DNA of 64,000 bases, from positions 248,001 to 312,000 of the forward strand of contig CAMYVW010000001.1 in NCBI GenBank assembly GCA_947302655.1, in the 5' to 3' direction. A program made the position numbers and the translations under genes. Shown one piece after another: positions 45,224 through 52,680 of the stretch. How positions within the stretch are numbered: position 1 is the stretch's first letter; each line of letters starts with the position of its first letter. Below the pieces are notes generated by a model that saw nothing but the letters and a program-made list of their open reading frames with translations, did not search any database and had not been told where the DNA came from. Source of the stretch: an uncultured Mycoplasmatota bacterium (lineage in GTDB: Bacteria > Bacillota_I > Bacilli_A > RF39 > UBA660).

Positions 45224-45574
45224 ATGGATAAAAAAGAAGATTTTAAGAATTTTGTTAAGAGTAATCCTAAGTTAGTAAGTTATATTAAAAATAATGATAA
45301 TAGTGTACAAAAGTTATATGAAGTATATGATTTATATGGAGAAGATGACAAGGTATGGGATGAATACTTAAAAGAAGATAACAGAGGTCTTAATTTGAAT
45401 AATATTACAGATATTGTTAAAAATATAGATATGAACTCTATTAAAGGTCATATTGATACGGCTCAAAAAGCTTTAAGTATAGTTCAGGAATTAACTGGCA
45501 AAGTAGGTGACGGTGTAAAAGCTATTAAAAAACCATTGGCACCTAAACCAATTGATAAATTCTTTGAGGATTAA
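45224..45574 (+). CDS. YlbD-like (spore coat-associated family) protein
   Basis: 116 residues. The N-terminal half matches the YlbD pattern: DFKNFVKSNPKLVSYIK, then VQKLYEVYDLYGEDDKVWDEYL. The C-terminal half is a helical, Lys-rich segment ending in KPLAPKPIDKFFED. Bacillus YlbD is assigned to the spore coat, and ylbE lies next to it, as it does here. The family call is from remembered pattern, not from a search. The ribosome site lies within the hairpin just upstream. Confidence 0.7.
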   Translation: MDKKEDFKNFVKSNPKLVSYIKNNDNSVQKLYEVYDLYGEDDKVWDEYLKEDNRGLNLNNITDIVKNIDMNSIKGHIDTAQKALSIVQELTGKVGDGVKAIKKPLAPKPIDKFFED

Positions 45575-45579
45575 TAATT

Positions 45580-45801
45580 ATGGATGGAGAAATTATAAAA
45601 CATTTATTTGAAAAGAAAGAATATTATGAATACTTAAAAGAAAATAGTGAATGGATAAAAATATTAAAAAGGAATAAATATCGATATAAAGATTTTCTTA
45701 ATTTTGTGAAAAAGAAATATAAATTAAGAACACAAGATAAAATAAATAATGCTTTAAATAAAGCTAGTATGTTAAGCGAAGTGTTAAGTAATATTAAATA
45801 A
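45580..45801 (+). CDS. YlbE-like protein
   Basis: 73 residues, usual length for YlbE (about 75-80). Pattern: a short N-terminal helix, YYEYLKENSEWIKILKRN (YlbE has a similar WYR.LSRNP block), FVKKKYKLRTQDKIN and a hydrophobic C-terminal helix ASMLSEVLSNI. It starts 5 bases after the YlbD-like gene. Together they repeat the Bacillus ylbD-ylbE order, and the pairing raises confidence in both. The role is unknown. Confidence 0.65.
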   Translation: MDGEIIKHLFEKKEYYEYLKENSEWIKILKRNKYRYKDFLNFVKKKYKLRTQDKINNALNKASMLSEVLSNIK

Positions 45802-45813
45802 TAATAAATATGA

Positions 45814-45842
45814 TTGATTTATATTTTTTTCCAAGGTATAAT
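45814..45842 (+). promoter_or_regulatory. Promoter of the short pilin pair
   Basis: TTGATT (45814-45819), 17 bases, TATAAT (45837-45842). Consensus -10, so potentially the strongest pilin promoter of the window. Confidence 0.7.
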
Positions 45843-45873
45843 GAGGTTATAAAATAGGAAGAGGGAGAAGAGA

Positions 45874-46332
45874 TTGAAAAATAATAAGAAAGGTTTTACA
45901 TTAGTAGAACTACTTGCAGTTATCGTAATCTTAGCCGTTGTTATCTTAATCGCTGTTACAGCAGTTATTCCAAGAATGAGAAATGCTAAAAAGAGTGCAT
46001 TCAAGGATGAAGCTCTTGCATTCGTAAAAGCTGCTGAAGAAGCTTATGTATCTACTCAAATGGAAAGTTCAACTGGAACTGGTACTACTTGTTTCACTGT
46101 TGCAACGTTAACTGATGCTAATAATGGTTACATCGAACTAAAAGGTGGTAAGTCATACGCTGGTAAAATAGTTCTTAACTCAACAGGTGTAGTTACTGGA
46201 GTTTACCTAGAAGATTCAACAAATAGCTATGTAATAACAAACGCTAGTTATAATTCAAACAAAACTTTAACTGTACTTGCTAGTGGCGATACTGGATATG
46301 TAGCATTAACATCTGCACAAAAAGCTTGCTAG
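45874..46332 (+). CDS. Short type IV pilin-like protein A
   Basis: 152 residues from a TTG start with AGGGAGAAG 5 bases upstream. Leader MKNNKKG, then the same FTLVELL helix as the eight paralogues at 2.4-15 kb, with PRMRNAKKSAFKDEAL. The globular part is pilin-sized, begins AFVKAAEEAYVSTQ, and has two Cys (TTCFTV and the C-terminal AQKAC) that could form a D-region-like disulfide. The GC of this gene is visibly higher than its neighbours, as in highly expressed genes. It is the best candidate for a major subunit. Confidence 0.85.
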   Translation: MKNNKKGFTLVELLAVIVILAVVILIAVTAVIPRMRNAKKSAFKDEALAFVKAAEEAYVSTQMESSTGTGTTCFTVATLTDANNGYIELKGGKSYAGKIVLNSTGVVTGVYLEDSTNSYVITNASYNSNKTLTVLASGDTGYVALTSAQKAC

Positions 46333-46371
46333 TTAATATTAGTTTACAGAAATAAGAAGGAGAATATTCAA

Positions 46372-46791
46372 ATGAAAAATAATAAAAAAGGTTTTACATT
46401 AGTTGAATTACTTGCAGTTATCGTAATCTTAGCTGTTGTAATTTTAATCGCTGTTACTGCTGTTGTTCCAAGAATGAATAATGCAAAAATGAATGCTTTT
46501 GCTGATGAAGCATTAGCTTATATTAAAGCTGCACAAGAATATGCAGTTGCTCAACAAGCAGATGGATCTGCTGCACCTACTTGTATTTTAATAAGTAGTT
46601 TAAATGGTACTTATATTGACAAAAAAGGTGAAACTTATACAGGTGTTGTAGAAAATGATTCTGGAACATGGAAAATTTATATTAAAGGTACTAAATACAT
46701 GATAAATGGTAAATCATCACCATTTACTGTATCTGGAAATAATCCATCAGTTGTTGCTGCTGGTACTTTAAGTAAAACATCTTGTAGTTAA
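46372..46791 (+). CDS. Short type IV pilin-like protein B
   Basis: 139 residues. Leader MKNNKKG and FTLVELL helix, with AVVPRM instead of the otherwise invariant AVIPRM. Two Cys (PTCILIS and the C-terminal KTSCS) again bracket the globular domain, which shares the neck pattern ISSLNGTYIDKKGETYTGVV with the large paralogues (CINVSNLNEKYI...YTGVV). It therefore links the short and large families. AAGGAGAAT precedes the ATG. Same transcript as protein A, then a terminator. Confidence 0.85.
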   Translation: MKNNKKGFTLVELLAVIVILAVVILIAVTAVVPRMNNAKMNAFADEALAYIKAAQEYAVAQQADGSAAPTCILISSLNGTYIDKKGETYTGVVENDSGTWKIYIKGTKYMINGKSSPFTVSGNNPSVVAAGTLSKTSCS

Positions 46792-46801
46792 TAGATAGTA
46801 A

Positions 46802-46833
46802 ATAAAGAATGCACATTGTGCATTCTTTTTTTA
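46802..46833 (+). terminator. Terminator of the short pilin pair
   Basis: AAAGAATGCAC, loop, GTGCATTCTTT plus T run. Confidence 0.9.
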
Positions 46834-46865
46834 TTGATATGATATAATGTTTATAGGTGGTAAAA

Positions 46866-47738
46866 ATGATTATAGGATCTCATGTATCTTTTGGTGAAGA
46901 ACAACTTTTTGGTTCATTAAAAGAAGCTATTAGTTATAATGCAAATGCTTTAATGTTTTATACTGGAGCACCTCAAAATACTATTAGAAAACCAATAAAT
47001 AAGGATTATTTTGATAAAGCTATTGCTTTAGCTAAATCAAATAATATAGAGTTTAAAAATATTGTTTGTCATGCTCCATATATTATTAATTTAGCAAATA
47101 GAAAAGAACCTGAAAAATGGGATTTTAGTATTAACTTTTTGATTCAAGAGTTAAATAGATGTTTAGAACTAGGTGTAGATAAAATAGTAGTTCATCCAGG
47201 TTCTAGCGTAGGTATTACTCAAGAAGAAGGTATTAATAATATAATTGATGCCTTAAATATAATCTTAAATAAAACCAAAGATGTTAATATTTTAATTGAA
47301 ACTATGGCTGGAAAAGGAAATGAATGTGGAAGAAACATTGATCAAGTTGCTAATATAGTTAATACTATAAATAGTGATAGACTTTGTGTATGTGTTGATA
47401 CATGCCACATTAATGATGCTGGTTATGATGTAAATAGTTTTGATAAATATTTAGATGAGTTTGATCAAAAAATAGGAATAGATAAAATAAAATGTATTCA
47501 TATAAATGATAGTAAGAATGAATTAGGATCTCATAAAGATAGACATGAAAATATAGGTTTTGGAACAATAGGTTTTGATGCTTTATATAATGTTTTAATA
47601 AATAAAAGATTAGAAAATATTCCTAAAATATTAGAAACTCCATATATAGAAATAGATGCAAAAACAAAAAAACCTCCATATAAGGAGGAAATTGAGATGT
47701 TAAAAGAAGGAGTATTTAACCCTAATTTATTTAAATAA
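46866..47738 (+). CDS. nfo: Endonuclease IV
   Basis: 290 residues from ATG 46866 (MIIGSHVSF), with AGGTGG upstream; the in-frame GTG 46857 overlaps the ribosome site and is not used. Metal-binding motifs of the family are visible: GSHVS, KIVVHPGSSVG, ILIETMAGKGNE, CVDTCHINDAGYD, HINDSKNELGSHKDRHENIG and LETP near the end. The enzyme cuts DNA at abasic sites. The 3' end overlaps the converging DUF2624 gene by 8 bases. Confidence 0.96.
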   Translation: MIIGSHVSFGEEQLFGSLKEAISYNANALMFYTGAPQNTIRKPINKDYFDKAIALAKSNNIEFKNIVCHAPYIINLANRKEPEKWDFSINFLIQELNRCLELGVDKIVVHPGSSVGITQEEGINNIIDALNIILNKTKDVNILIETMAGKGNECGRNIDQVANIVNTINSDRLCVCVDTCHINDAGYDVNSFDKYLDEFDQKIGIDKIKCIHINDSKNELGSHKDRHENIGFGTIGFDALYNVLINKRLENIPKILETPYIEIDAKTKKPPYKEEIEMLKEGVFNPNLFK

Positions 47739-47991
47739 ACATACGATACTTTGAATAATACTCTTTAAATAATTCATTTATTTTAATAAAGTTTTCTTCA
47801 CTATATTTATCTTTATAACGATTTAAATTTAGTATATTGGGATTAGATAATATCTTATCCCAATTTTTTTTAATAAAATCATAAGTAAATGTTAATTCAT
47901 CTTCACTTAAAGAAATGTTTTTCTTTAAAGCAAATGAATTAACATCTTCTTTAGTTATTTTATTCATATATCTTTCTATAAGACTATACAT
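47731..47991 (-). CDS. DUF2624-like (YqfT-type) small protein
   Basis: 86 residues with MNKITKEDVNSFALKKNISLSEDE near the N-terminus, which fits the DUF2624 pattern (ITxEELLxxAKKYNI). The remainder is helical. In Bacillus yqfT lies next to yqfS (nfo), and the same neighbour occurs here although converging, which supports the call. AGGTGAAG precedes the ATG on its strand. Function unknown. Confidence 0.55.
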   Translation of the reverse strand: MYSLIERYMNKITKEDVNSFALKKNISLSEDELTFTYDFIKKNWDKILSNPNILNLNRYKDKYSEENFIKINELFKEYYSKYRMFI

Positions 47992-48043
47992 ATTTCTTCA
48001 CCTAATATATAGTATGAATAATTAGATTTTATGAATACTAATA

Positions 48044-49948
48044 ATGGTGATTATTATAAAAAGAATAATCTTATATTTATTGATAATATTTATAATAATA
48101 TCTTTTCGTATTATATATATAAATAATAAATCTACTTATAAAATAAAATTAAAGCGATTAGATAATAAATATACATATTCTTTATCTGCTCCAAGAGGAA
48201 GAATTCTTGATATAAAAGGAAAAGTAATTGTAGATAACATTAAAAAAAGAGTAATTATTTATAATAAACTTGATAATCCTAATATAAATAATGAATTAAT
48301 AATAGCTAAAAAGTTAAGTAAATATTTAACAGATGATTTTAATATAACAAAAAAAGAAATATCAAATTATATTTTTGATAAAGAAAACAACTTAAAAAAA
48401 TATATATCAGAAGATGATTATAAAAAATATAAAAACTCTATTATAAATTACCAAGAAGCAAGAAATATTGCACTCAATAATATAAAGAATAATTATAATA
48501 ATAGCTTATCTTTAGAAGAATTAAAAATAGCAAAAATATATAATTTAATGAATAAGGATTATTACTATGATAAAAAAATAATATATCAAGACCTAGATGA
48601 TAAAACATATTTTAAAATTATGGATGAAAATATACCAGGTATATCAGGCGAATATATTTATGAAAGGTATTATCCTTATGGTGATCTTTTAAAAAGTATC
48701 TTAGGTAAAGTAGGTAAGATAGATAGAGAAAATAAAGAAGAATTCTTAAGTAAAGGTTATATGCTTTCTGATTTAGTTGGTCTTAGCTATCTTGAAAAAG
48801 AATATGAAGATATATTAAAGGGATCTAAAGGAAAATATAAACTTAATAAAGATGGAACATATACTAAAGTATTAGATGAAAAAATAGGTAATGATATTTA
48901 TCTTAATATTGATATGGATATTGAAGAAAAATTATATGAAATAATGAAAAAACATATTTATGAAACCAAGGGAAAGTTTAATACAGAGTTTTATAATAAA
49001 ACTTATGTTTTAGTTGGAACTCCAGATGGAAAAATTAAAGCTGTTTTAGGTCTTAGAATAAATAATGATAATTCATTTACTGATATAACTAATGATACTA
49101 TCACTTCTTCCTTTGTTGTTGGATCAGTTGTTAAAGCAGCATCAAATACTGTTGCGTACCATGAAAATGTCATAGTGCCTGGTAAAAAAATAAATGATTC
49201 ATGTGTTAAATTATATTTAAATACTATCAAATGTTCTTTTTCAAGACTTGGATATATCGATGATATATCTGCTCTTGAAAAATCATCTAATTATTATCAG
49301 TTTATTAATGCTATTAAAGTTATGGGTTATAACTATAAATATAATATGAAAATAAATGCAACTAGTGAAGATTTTGATAAATATAGAAATATATTTAAAG
49401 AGTATGGTTTAGGATCTAAAACTAATATTGATTTACCAAATGAAAAGGAAGGTATTAAAGGAAATATAGTAGCTCCTGATTTACTCTTAAATTTATCAAT
49501 AGGTCAGTATGATGCATATACTCCAGTTCAACTTTTATCATATGCAAATACTTTAGCAAGTAATGGTAAAAGATATAATTTATCATTACTTAGTAATGAT
49601 AATAATATAATAGATACTGTAGAAATAAGTGATGATAATATGAAGCGTATTCACGAAGGGCTTCATAAAGTAGTAACAAGTGGAACTGGTAAAGGCTATA
49701 TATATAATAATGATGGAGCAGGAAAAACAGGAACAAGTGAAACTTTATATGATAAAGATAATGATGGAATTTATGAAACAAATTCAACATCTACAGCTTT
49801 CATTGGATTTGCTCCATATATAAATCCAAAGTATACATTTGCTATAATTAGTCCCAATATTTCATCAAATATTAAAAAAGGAATATATAAAGTGCCAATA
49901 AACCGTTATATTATGCGTGATTTAACCAATTTTTTATTTGAAAAATAA
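48044..49948 (+). CDS. Second class B penicillin-binding protein
   Basis: 634 residues. N-terminal membrane anchor (about 2-22), then LSAPRGRILDIKGKVIVDN, a dimerisation domain, and a transpeptidase with SxxK at Ser361 (VGSVVKAASN), SxN (EKSSNYY, about 415) and KTG (about 560, AGKTGTSETL). It is shorter than the dcw PBP and lacks PASTA domains. It could be the elongation PBP or a sporulation-stage one; the sequence does not decide. The start is uncertain: no ribosome site precedes ATG 48044, while GGTGAT lies just after it, so initiation a few codons later at a rare codon is possible. Confidence 0.85.
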   Translation: MVIIIKRIILYLLIIFIIISFRIIYINNKSTYKIKLKRLDNKYTYSLSAPRGRILDIKGKVIVDNIKKRVIIYNKLDNPNINNELIIAKKLSKYLTDDFNITKKEISNYIFDKENNLKKYISEDDYKKYKNSIINYQEARNIALNNIKNNYNNSLSLEELKIAKIYNLMNKDYYYDKKIIYQDLDDKTYFKIMDENIPGISGEYIYERYYPYGDLLKSILGKVGKIDRENKEEFLSKGYMLSDLVGLSYLEKEYEDILKGSKGKYKLNKDGTYTKVLDEKIGNDIYLNIDMDIEEKLYEIMKKHIYETKGKFNTEFYNKTYVLVGTPDGKIKAVLGLRINNDNSFTDITNDTITSSFVVGSVVKAASNTVAYHENVIVPGKKINDSCVKLYLNTIKCSFSRLGYIDDISALEKSSNYYQFINAIKVMGYNYKYNMKINATSEDFDKYRNIFKEYGLGSKTNIDLPNEKEGIKGNIVAPDLLLNLSIGQYDAYTPVQLLSYANTLASNGKRYNLSLLSNDNNIIDTVEISDDNMKRIHEGLHKVVTSGTGKGYIYNNDGAGKTGTSETLYDKDNDGIYETNSTSTAFIGFAPYINPKYTFAIISPNISSNIKKGIYKVPINRYIMRDLTNFLFEK

Positions 49949-49965
49949 TATTTCTTTGATATAAT
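49938..49965 (+). promoter_or_regulatory. Promoter of rpmG-efp
   Basis: TTGAAA (49938-49943, inside the end of the PBP gene), 16 bases, TATAAT (49960-49965), 31 bases before ATG 49997. Confidence 0.65.
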
Positions 49966-49996
49966 ACATGTGGACCTAAAAAAGGAGGTTATTTAC

Positions 49997-50161
49997 ATGG
50001 CTAAAAATGAAAATCGTGTTTACGTTACTATGAAATGTACAGAATGCGGAAATCAATTACGTCCTACAGTTAAAAATAAAAAGAATACTACTGATAGATT
50101 AGAAATTAAGAAGTATTGCCCTAAATGTCGTAAGACTGTAACTGTTAAAGAAGCTAAATAA
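49997..50161 (+). CDS. rpmG: 50S ribosomal protein L33
   Basis: 54 residues from ATG 49997 (MAKNENRVYVTMKCTECG), preceded by AAAGGAGG at ideal spacing; the longer in-frame start at 49970 lies upstream of this site. CxxC pairs (CTECG, CPKCR) mark the zinc-binding form. It is transcribed with efp, 23 bases downstream, a pairing not usual in Bacillus. Confidence 0.96.
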   Translation: MAKNENRVYVTMKCTECGNQLRPTVKNKKNTTDRLEIKKYCPKCRKTVTVKEAK

Positions 50162-50184
50162 TTTATAGTAAGGAGTTAGTAAAT

Positions 50185-50745
50185 ATGAATATTAATATAA
50201 ATGATATCAAAAATGGTATGACAATTATCATGGATGGTAACTTATCACAAATTGTTGAGTTCCAACATGTTAAACCTGGTAAAGGACCTGCTTTTGTTCG
50301 TATCAAACTTAAAAATTTAAGAACCGGTGCTATTGTTGAAGATACATATAACACTAACCTTAAAGTAGAAAAAGCACATATAGATAAAATGCCAATGCAA
50401 TATTTATACCAAGATGGTAATAAATATGTATTTATGAATTCTCAAACATATGATCAAATTGAAATACCTGAAGAAAAACTTGAAAACGAAAAGAAATTCT
50501 TAAAAGAAGGTATGGAAATTACTATTGATTTTTACGAAGGAGAAATTATTGGTATAACACTTCCAGAAAAGATTGAATTTGAAGTTGTTGAAACTGAACC
50601 TGCAGTTAAAGGTAACACTACAAATAATGCCATGAAAGATGCTACAATTGAAACTGGATTTGTTGTTAAAGTACCTTTATTTATTAATCAAGGAGAAAAA
50701 ATTATCATCTCAACTAAAGATGGTAAATACTCATCTAGAGCTTAA
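50185..50745 (+). CDS. efp: Translation elongation factor P
   Basis: 186 residues in three beta-barrel domains. The loop HVKPGKGPAF holds the Lys (in PGKGPA) that is modified in some bacteria; no modification genes are seen here. The C-terminal signature is GFVVKVPLFINQGEKIIISTKDGKYSSR. EF-P relieves ribosome stalling at polyproline. AAGGAGTTAG precedes the ATG. A strong terminator follows. Confidence 0.97.
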   Translation: MNININDIKNGMTIIMDGNLSQIVEFQHVKPGKGPAFVRIKLKNLRTGAIVEDTYNTNLKVEKAHIDKMPMQYLYQDGNKYVFMNSQTYDQIEIPEEKLENEKKFLKEGMEITIDFYEGEIIGITLPEKIEFEVVETEPAVKGNTTNNAMKDATIETGFVVKVPLFINQGEKIIISTKDGKYSSRA

Positions 50746-50777
50746 AATAATTGATTTTATAATCAATTATTTTTTTA
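50744..50777 (+). terminator. Terminator of rpmG-efp
   Basis: AATAATTGATT, loop TTAT, AATCAATTATT and T run. The -35 of the antisense-RNA promoter begins right at its end. Confidence 0.9.
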
Positions 50778-50807
50778 TTGAATATATTTAGAATTATTTG
50801 ATATAAT
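50778..50807 (+). promoter_or_regulatory. Promoter of the putative antitoxin RNA
   Basis: TTGAAT (50778-50783), 18 bases, TATAAT (50802-50807). Expected start of transcription near 50814. Confidence 0.6.
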
Positions 50808-50813
50808 TAATAT

Positions 50814-50887
50814 GTAAGTGTTACCTATATTAGGTGACGCCTACTACTTAAAGAACGCCACACTCATATGAGCTGTGGTCTTTTTAT
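50814..50887 (+). ncRNA. Putative small antitoxin RNA of a type I toxin-antitoxin locus
   Basis: A promoter lies upstream and an intrinsic terminator closes the unit: stem CCACA/TGTGG with an inner CTC/GAG, at 50861-50881, then TC and five T. This gives an RNA of roughly 72 bases. It has no open frame. Its 5' end, GTTACCTATATTAGGTGAC (50820-50838), is quasi-palindromic and almost the same as the 5' end of the opposing toxin transcript. The terminator stem is shared with the 3' part of the toxin mRNA, giving a block of full complementarity. Convergent RNAs with a shared hairpin are the layout of the par/fst family. The RNA itself is inferred, not shown. Confidence 0.55.
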
Positions 50888-50952
50888 ATTAATTCTAAAA
50901 TAACTAGTATCAATAGAATTTCAATGATAAGGGAACTTATATCCTTTCTCAT
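50884..50952 (-). CDS. Putative type I toxin: 22-residue hydrophobic peptide
   Basis: Too short for ordinary ORF calling. The peptide starts MRKDISSLIIEILLIL and continues as a single hydrophobic helix with two Glu, ending ELI. A near-perfect ribosome site, AAAGGAGATGG, precedes the ATG (50952-50950) at normal spacing. Its own promoter lies about 100 bases upstream on the minus strand and a hairpin follows the stop. Size, hydrophobicity, long structured 5' leader (hairpin ATCAGT/ACTGAT at 50988-51002 and an AACCA/TGGTT stem just before the ribosome site) and the opposing small RNA fit a membrane-acting type I toxin. No sequence match to Fst, TxpA or BsrG is apparent. Confidence 0.55.
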   Translation of the reverse strand: MRKDISSLIIEILLILVILELI

Positions 50953-51054
50953 GACTCCATCTCCTTTCAACCAAAACCCCCTGGTTAATCAGTACTACTG
51001 ATCTTGTTTAATTAAAAAATGAAGTAGACCCACCAATATAGGTAACAAAAGGTT

Positions 51055-51082
51055 ATTATATATATTGATTAATATATTTCAA
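51055..51082 (-). promoter_or_regulatory. Promoter of the putative toxin mRNA
   Basis: On the minus strand, TTGAAA (51082-51077), 16 bases, TATAAT (51060-51055). A 7-base inverted repeat (TTGACAA / TTGTCGA, 51088-51104) lies just upstream. Expected start near 51048, giving a leader of about 95 bases and an mRNA of about 200. Confidence 0.6.
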
Positions 51083-51185
51083 TAACATCGACAAAACTTG
51101 TCAAAACTTCTTATTATTAGTCATATTAGACTTTAAATCAGAATAAATTGTGATATAATAATATCTATAGAATGGAAGTGGAAGT

Positions 51186-52577
51186 ATGGCAAAAAAAGCA
51201 GAACAAAATGTAGAAGAAGTTGTTTCTGAAGTAAAAGAAGAAAAAGTTGTTTCTGAAACAGCCAAATCAAAGAAAAATAGTAAAACTGCACTTAAAGTAG
51301 TAATTATTACATTAATTGTTGCTCTAGTTGCAGTAGGAGGATTCTTTGCTTATCGTATGTTTATGAGTAAAGATCCAGTAAAAGTTACATCTAGTGCTAT
51401 TAGAGGATTAAAAGATAGTCTTGCTGATGCAAAAGATGATAATAGCGAAATAGCTAAAATATTAGAAAGTGATGATGCTTTTGAAATTAAAAGCAAAATC
51501 AAATTAGATTTACCAGATAGTATTGGAGATGATTATCTAGTAAATTTCTTAGCACAAGCTGATGAAGAAAATGAATCATTCAAGTTTGATATTAAAGCTA
51601 AAGAAGGATCAAGTACTATTCTTGATATTAGTGCATTAATAGATGCTGCTAAAGTATATTTTAAATTTAATGATACAATGGATAACTACTACTATACAAA
51701 AGTAGAAGATACTATTGATTCAATTGATATGGATAAACTACCAGTATTACCTGATTATGATTTTGAAAATATCATTGATTACTTAGCAGATGCAGTTGAT
51801 GGAACTTTATCTAAAAAAGATTTCGAAAAAGAAAAAGAAGAAATAACAATCAAAGATAAAGATTACAAAGTTACTAAATATACTGCAGAAATTGATGAAG
51901 TTAAATTAAAAGGAATTGCTGATAAATTCTTAGATAAAGTACTAAAAGATAAAAAATTAATTAAAGTTATTGCACAGATGACTGATGCTGATGAATCAGA
52001 CATTAAAGATGCAATTAAAGAAGTTCAAGATGTAGATGCTGATGAACTTGGTGAAATAAGTCTTGATTACTCTGTATATGTAACATCAAGTGGAAAAGCT
52101 ATAGGTTATGGCTTTGGTTTCGAAGGTGCAGAAGTAATTATAGCTGATTATAACGATGTTCTTTCTTTCCAAATCATTGCTCAAGGAATGAGAGCTGCAA
52201 TCGAAGCAGAAAAGAAAAGTGATGATCACTATGTAATTACTTTAGATGCAATGGGAATGATTACTGGAGAACTTGATATTAAAACTGATCTTGAAACTGT
52301 AGAGAAAAACGAAGAATATAAATACACTTTAGATGCAAATTTATCACTAAGTGTTTATGGTCAAAAAGAAACTAAGGGCTCTTTAAAAGCTGAAACAACT
52401 ATTAAAAAGATTGATAAAGTTGATACAAGTGCAAAACTTGGAGCTAAATCAATTGATAGTTTAAATGAAGTAGAACAATATGATTTTGCTAGAAAAGTTC
52501 AATCTTCTTCATCATATAAATTTATTTATAGTTTTATTGAAGGACTTGAATCTACTACTTCAGCATTTGATCTATAA
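51186..52577 (+). CDS. Membrane-anchored extracellular protein of unknown function
   Basis: 463 residues. A charged cytoplasmic start (about 1-35, Lys/Glu-rich), one membrane segment (about 36-58, VVIITLIVALVAVGGFFAY) and a large outer domain of Asp/Lys-rich beta strands (for example YYTKVEDTIDSIDMDKLP, DYSVYVTSSGKAIGYGFGF, AETTIKKIDKVDTSAK). The strand pattern recalls LolA/LppX-like lipoprotein folds, but I do not recognise a family. No Cys, so not a lipoprotein. The ribosome site GGAAGTGGAAGT precedes the ATG. Monocistronic with its own terminator. Confidence 0.8.
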   Translation: MAKKAEQNVEEVVSEVKEEKVVSETAKSKKNSKTALKVVIITLIVALVAVGGFFAYRMFMSKDPVKVTSSAIRGLKDSLADAKDDNSEIAKILESDDAFEIKSKIKLDLPDSIGDDYLVNFLAQADEENESFKFDIKAKEGSSTILDISALIDAAKVYFKFNDTMDNYYYTKVEDTIDSIDMDKLPVLPDYDFENIIDYLADAVDGTLSKKDFEKEKEEITIKDKDYKVTKYTAEIDEVKLKGIADKFLDKVLKDKKLIKVIAQMTDADESDIKDAIKEVQDVDADELGEISLDYSVYVTSSGKAIGYGFGFEGAEVIIADYNDVLSFQIIAQGMRAAIEAEKKSDDHYVITLDAMGMITGELDIKTDLETVEKNEEYKYTLDANLSLSVYGQKETKGSLKAETTIKKIDKVDTSAKLGAKSIDSLNEVEQYDFARKVQSSSSYKFIYSFIEGLESTTSAFDL

Positions 52578-52585
52578 TAAAAATT

Positions 52586-52613
52586 AAAAGCTATTTTCAA
52601 AATAGCTTTTTTA
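52586..52613 (+). terminator. Terminator of the membrane-anchored protein gene
   Basis: AAAAGCTATTTT, loop, AAAATAGCTTTT plus T. Confidence 0.9.
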
Positions 52614-52680
52614 TTTGACTTTAAATAATATAGATAATATAATATCAAACTATAAATTGATTTTTTAAAGGAGTTTATAT

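Noticed and set aside
50163-50354. Minus-strand frame of 63 codons over efp
   Set aside because: Antisense shadow of an intact conserved gene without start signals.
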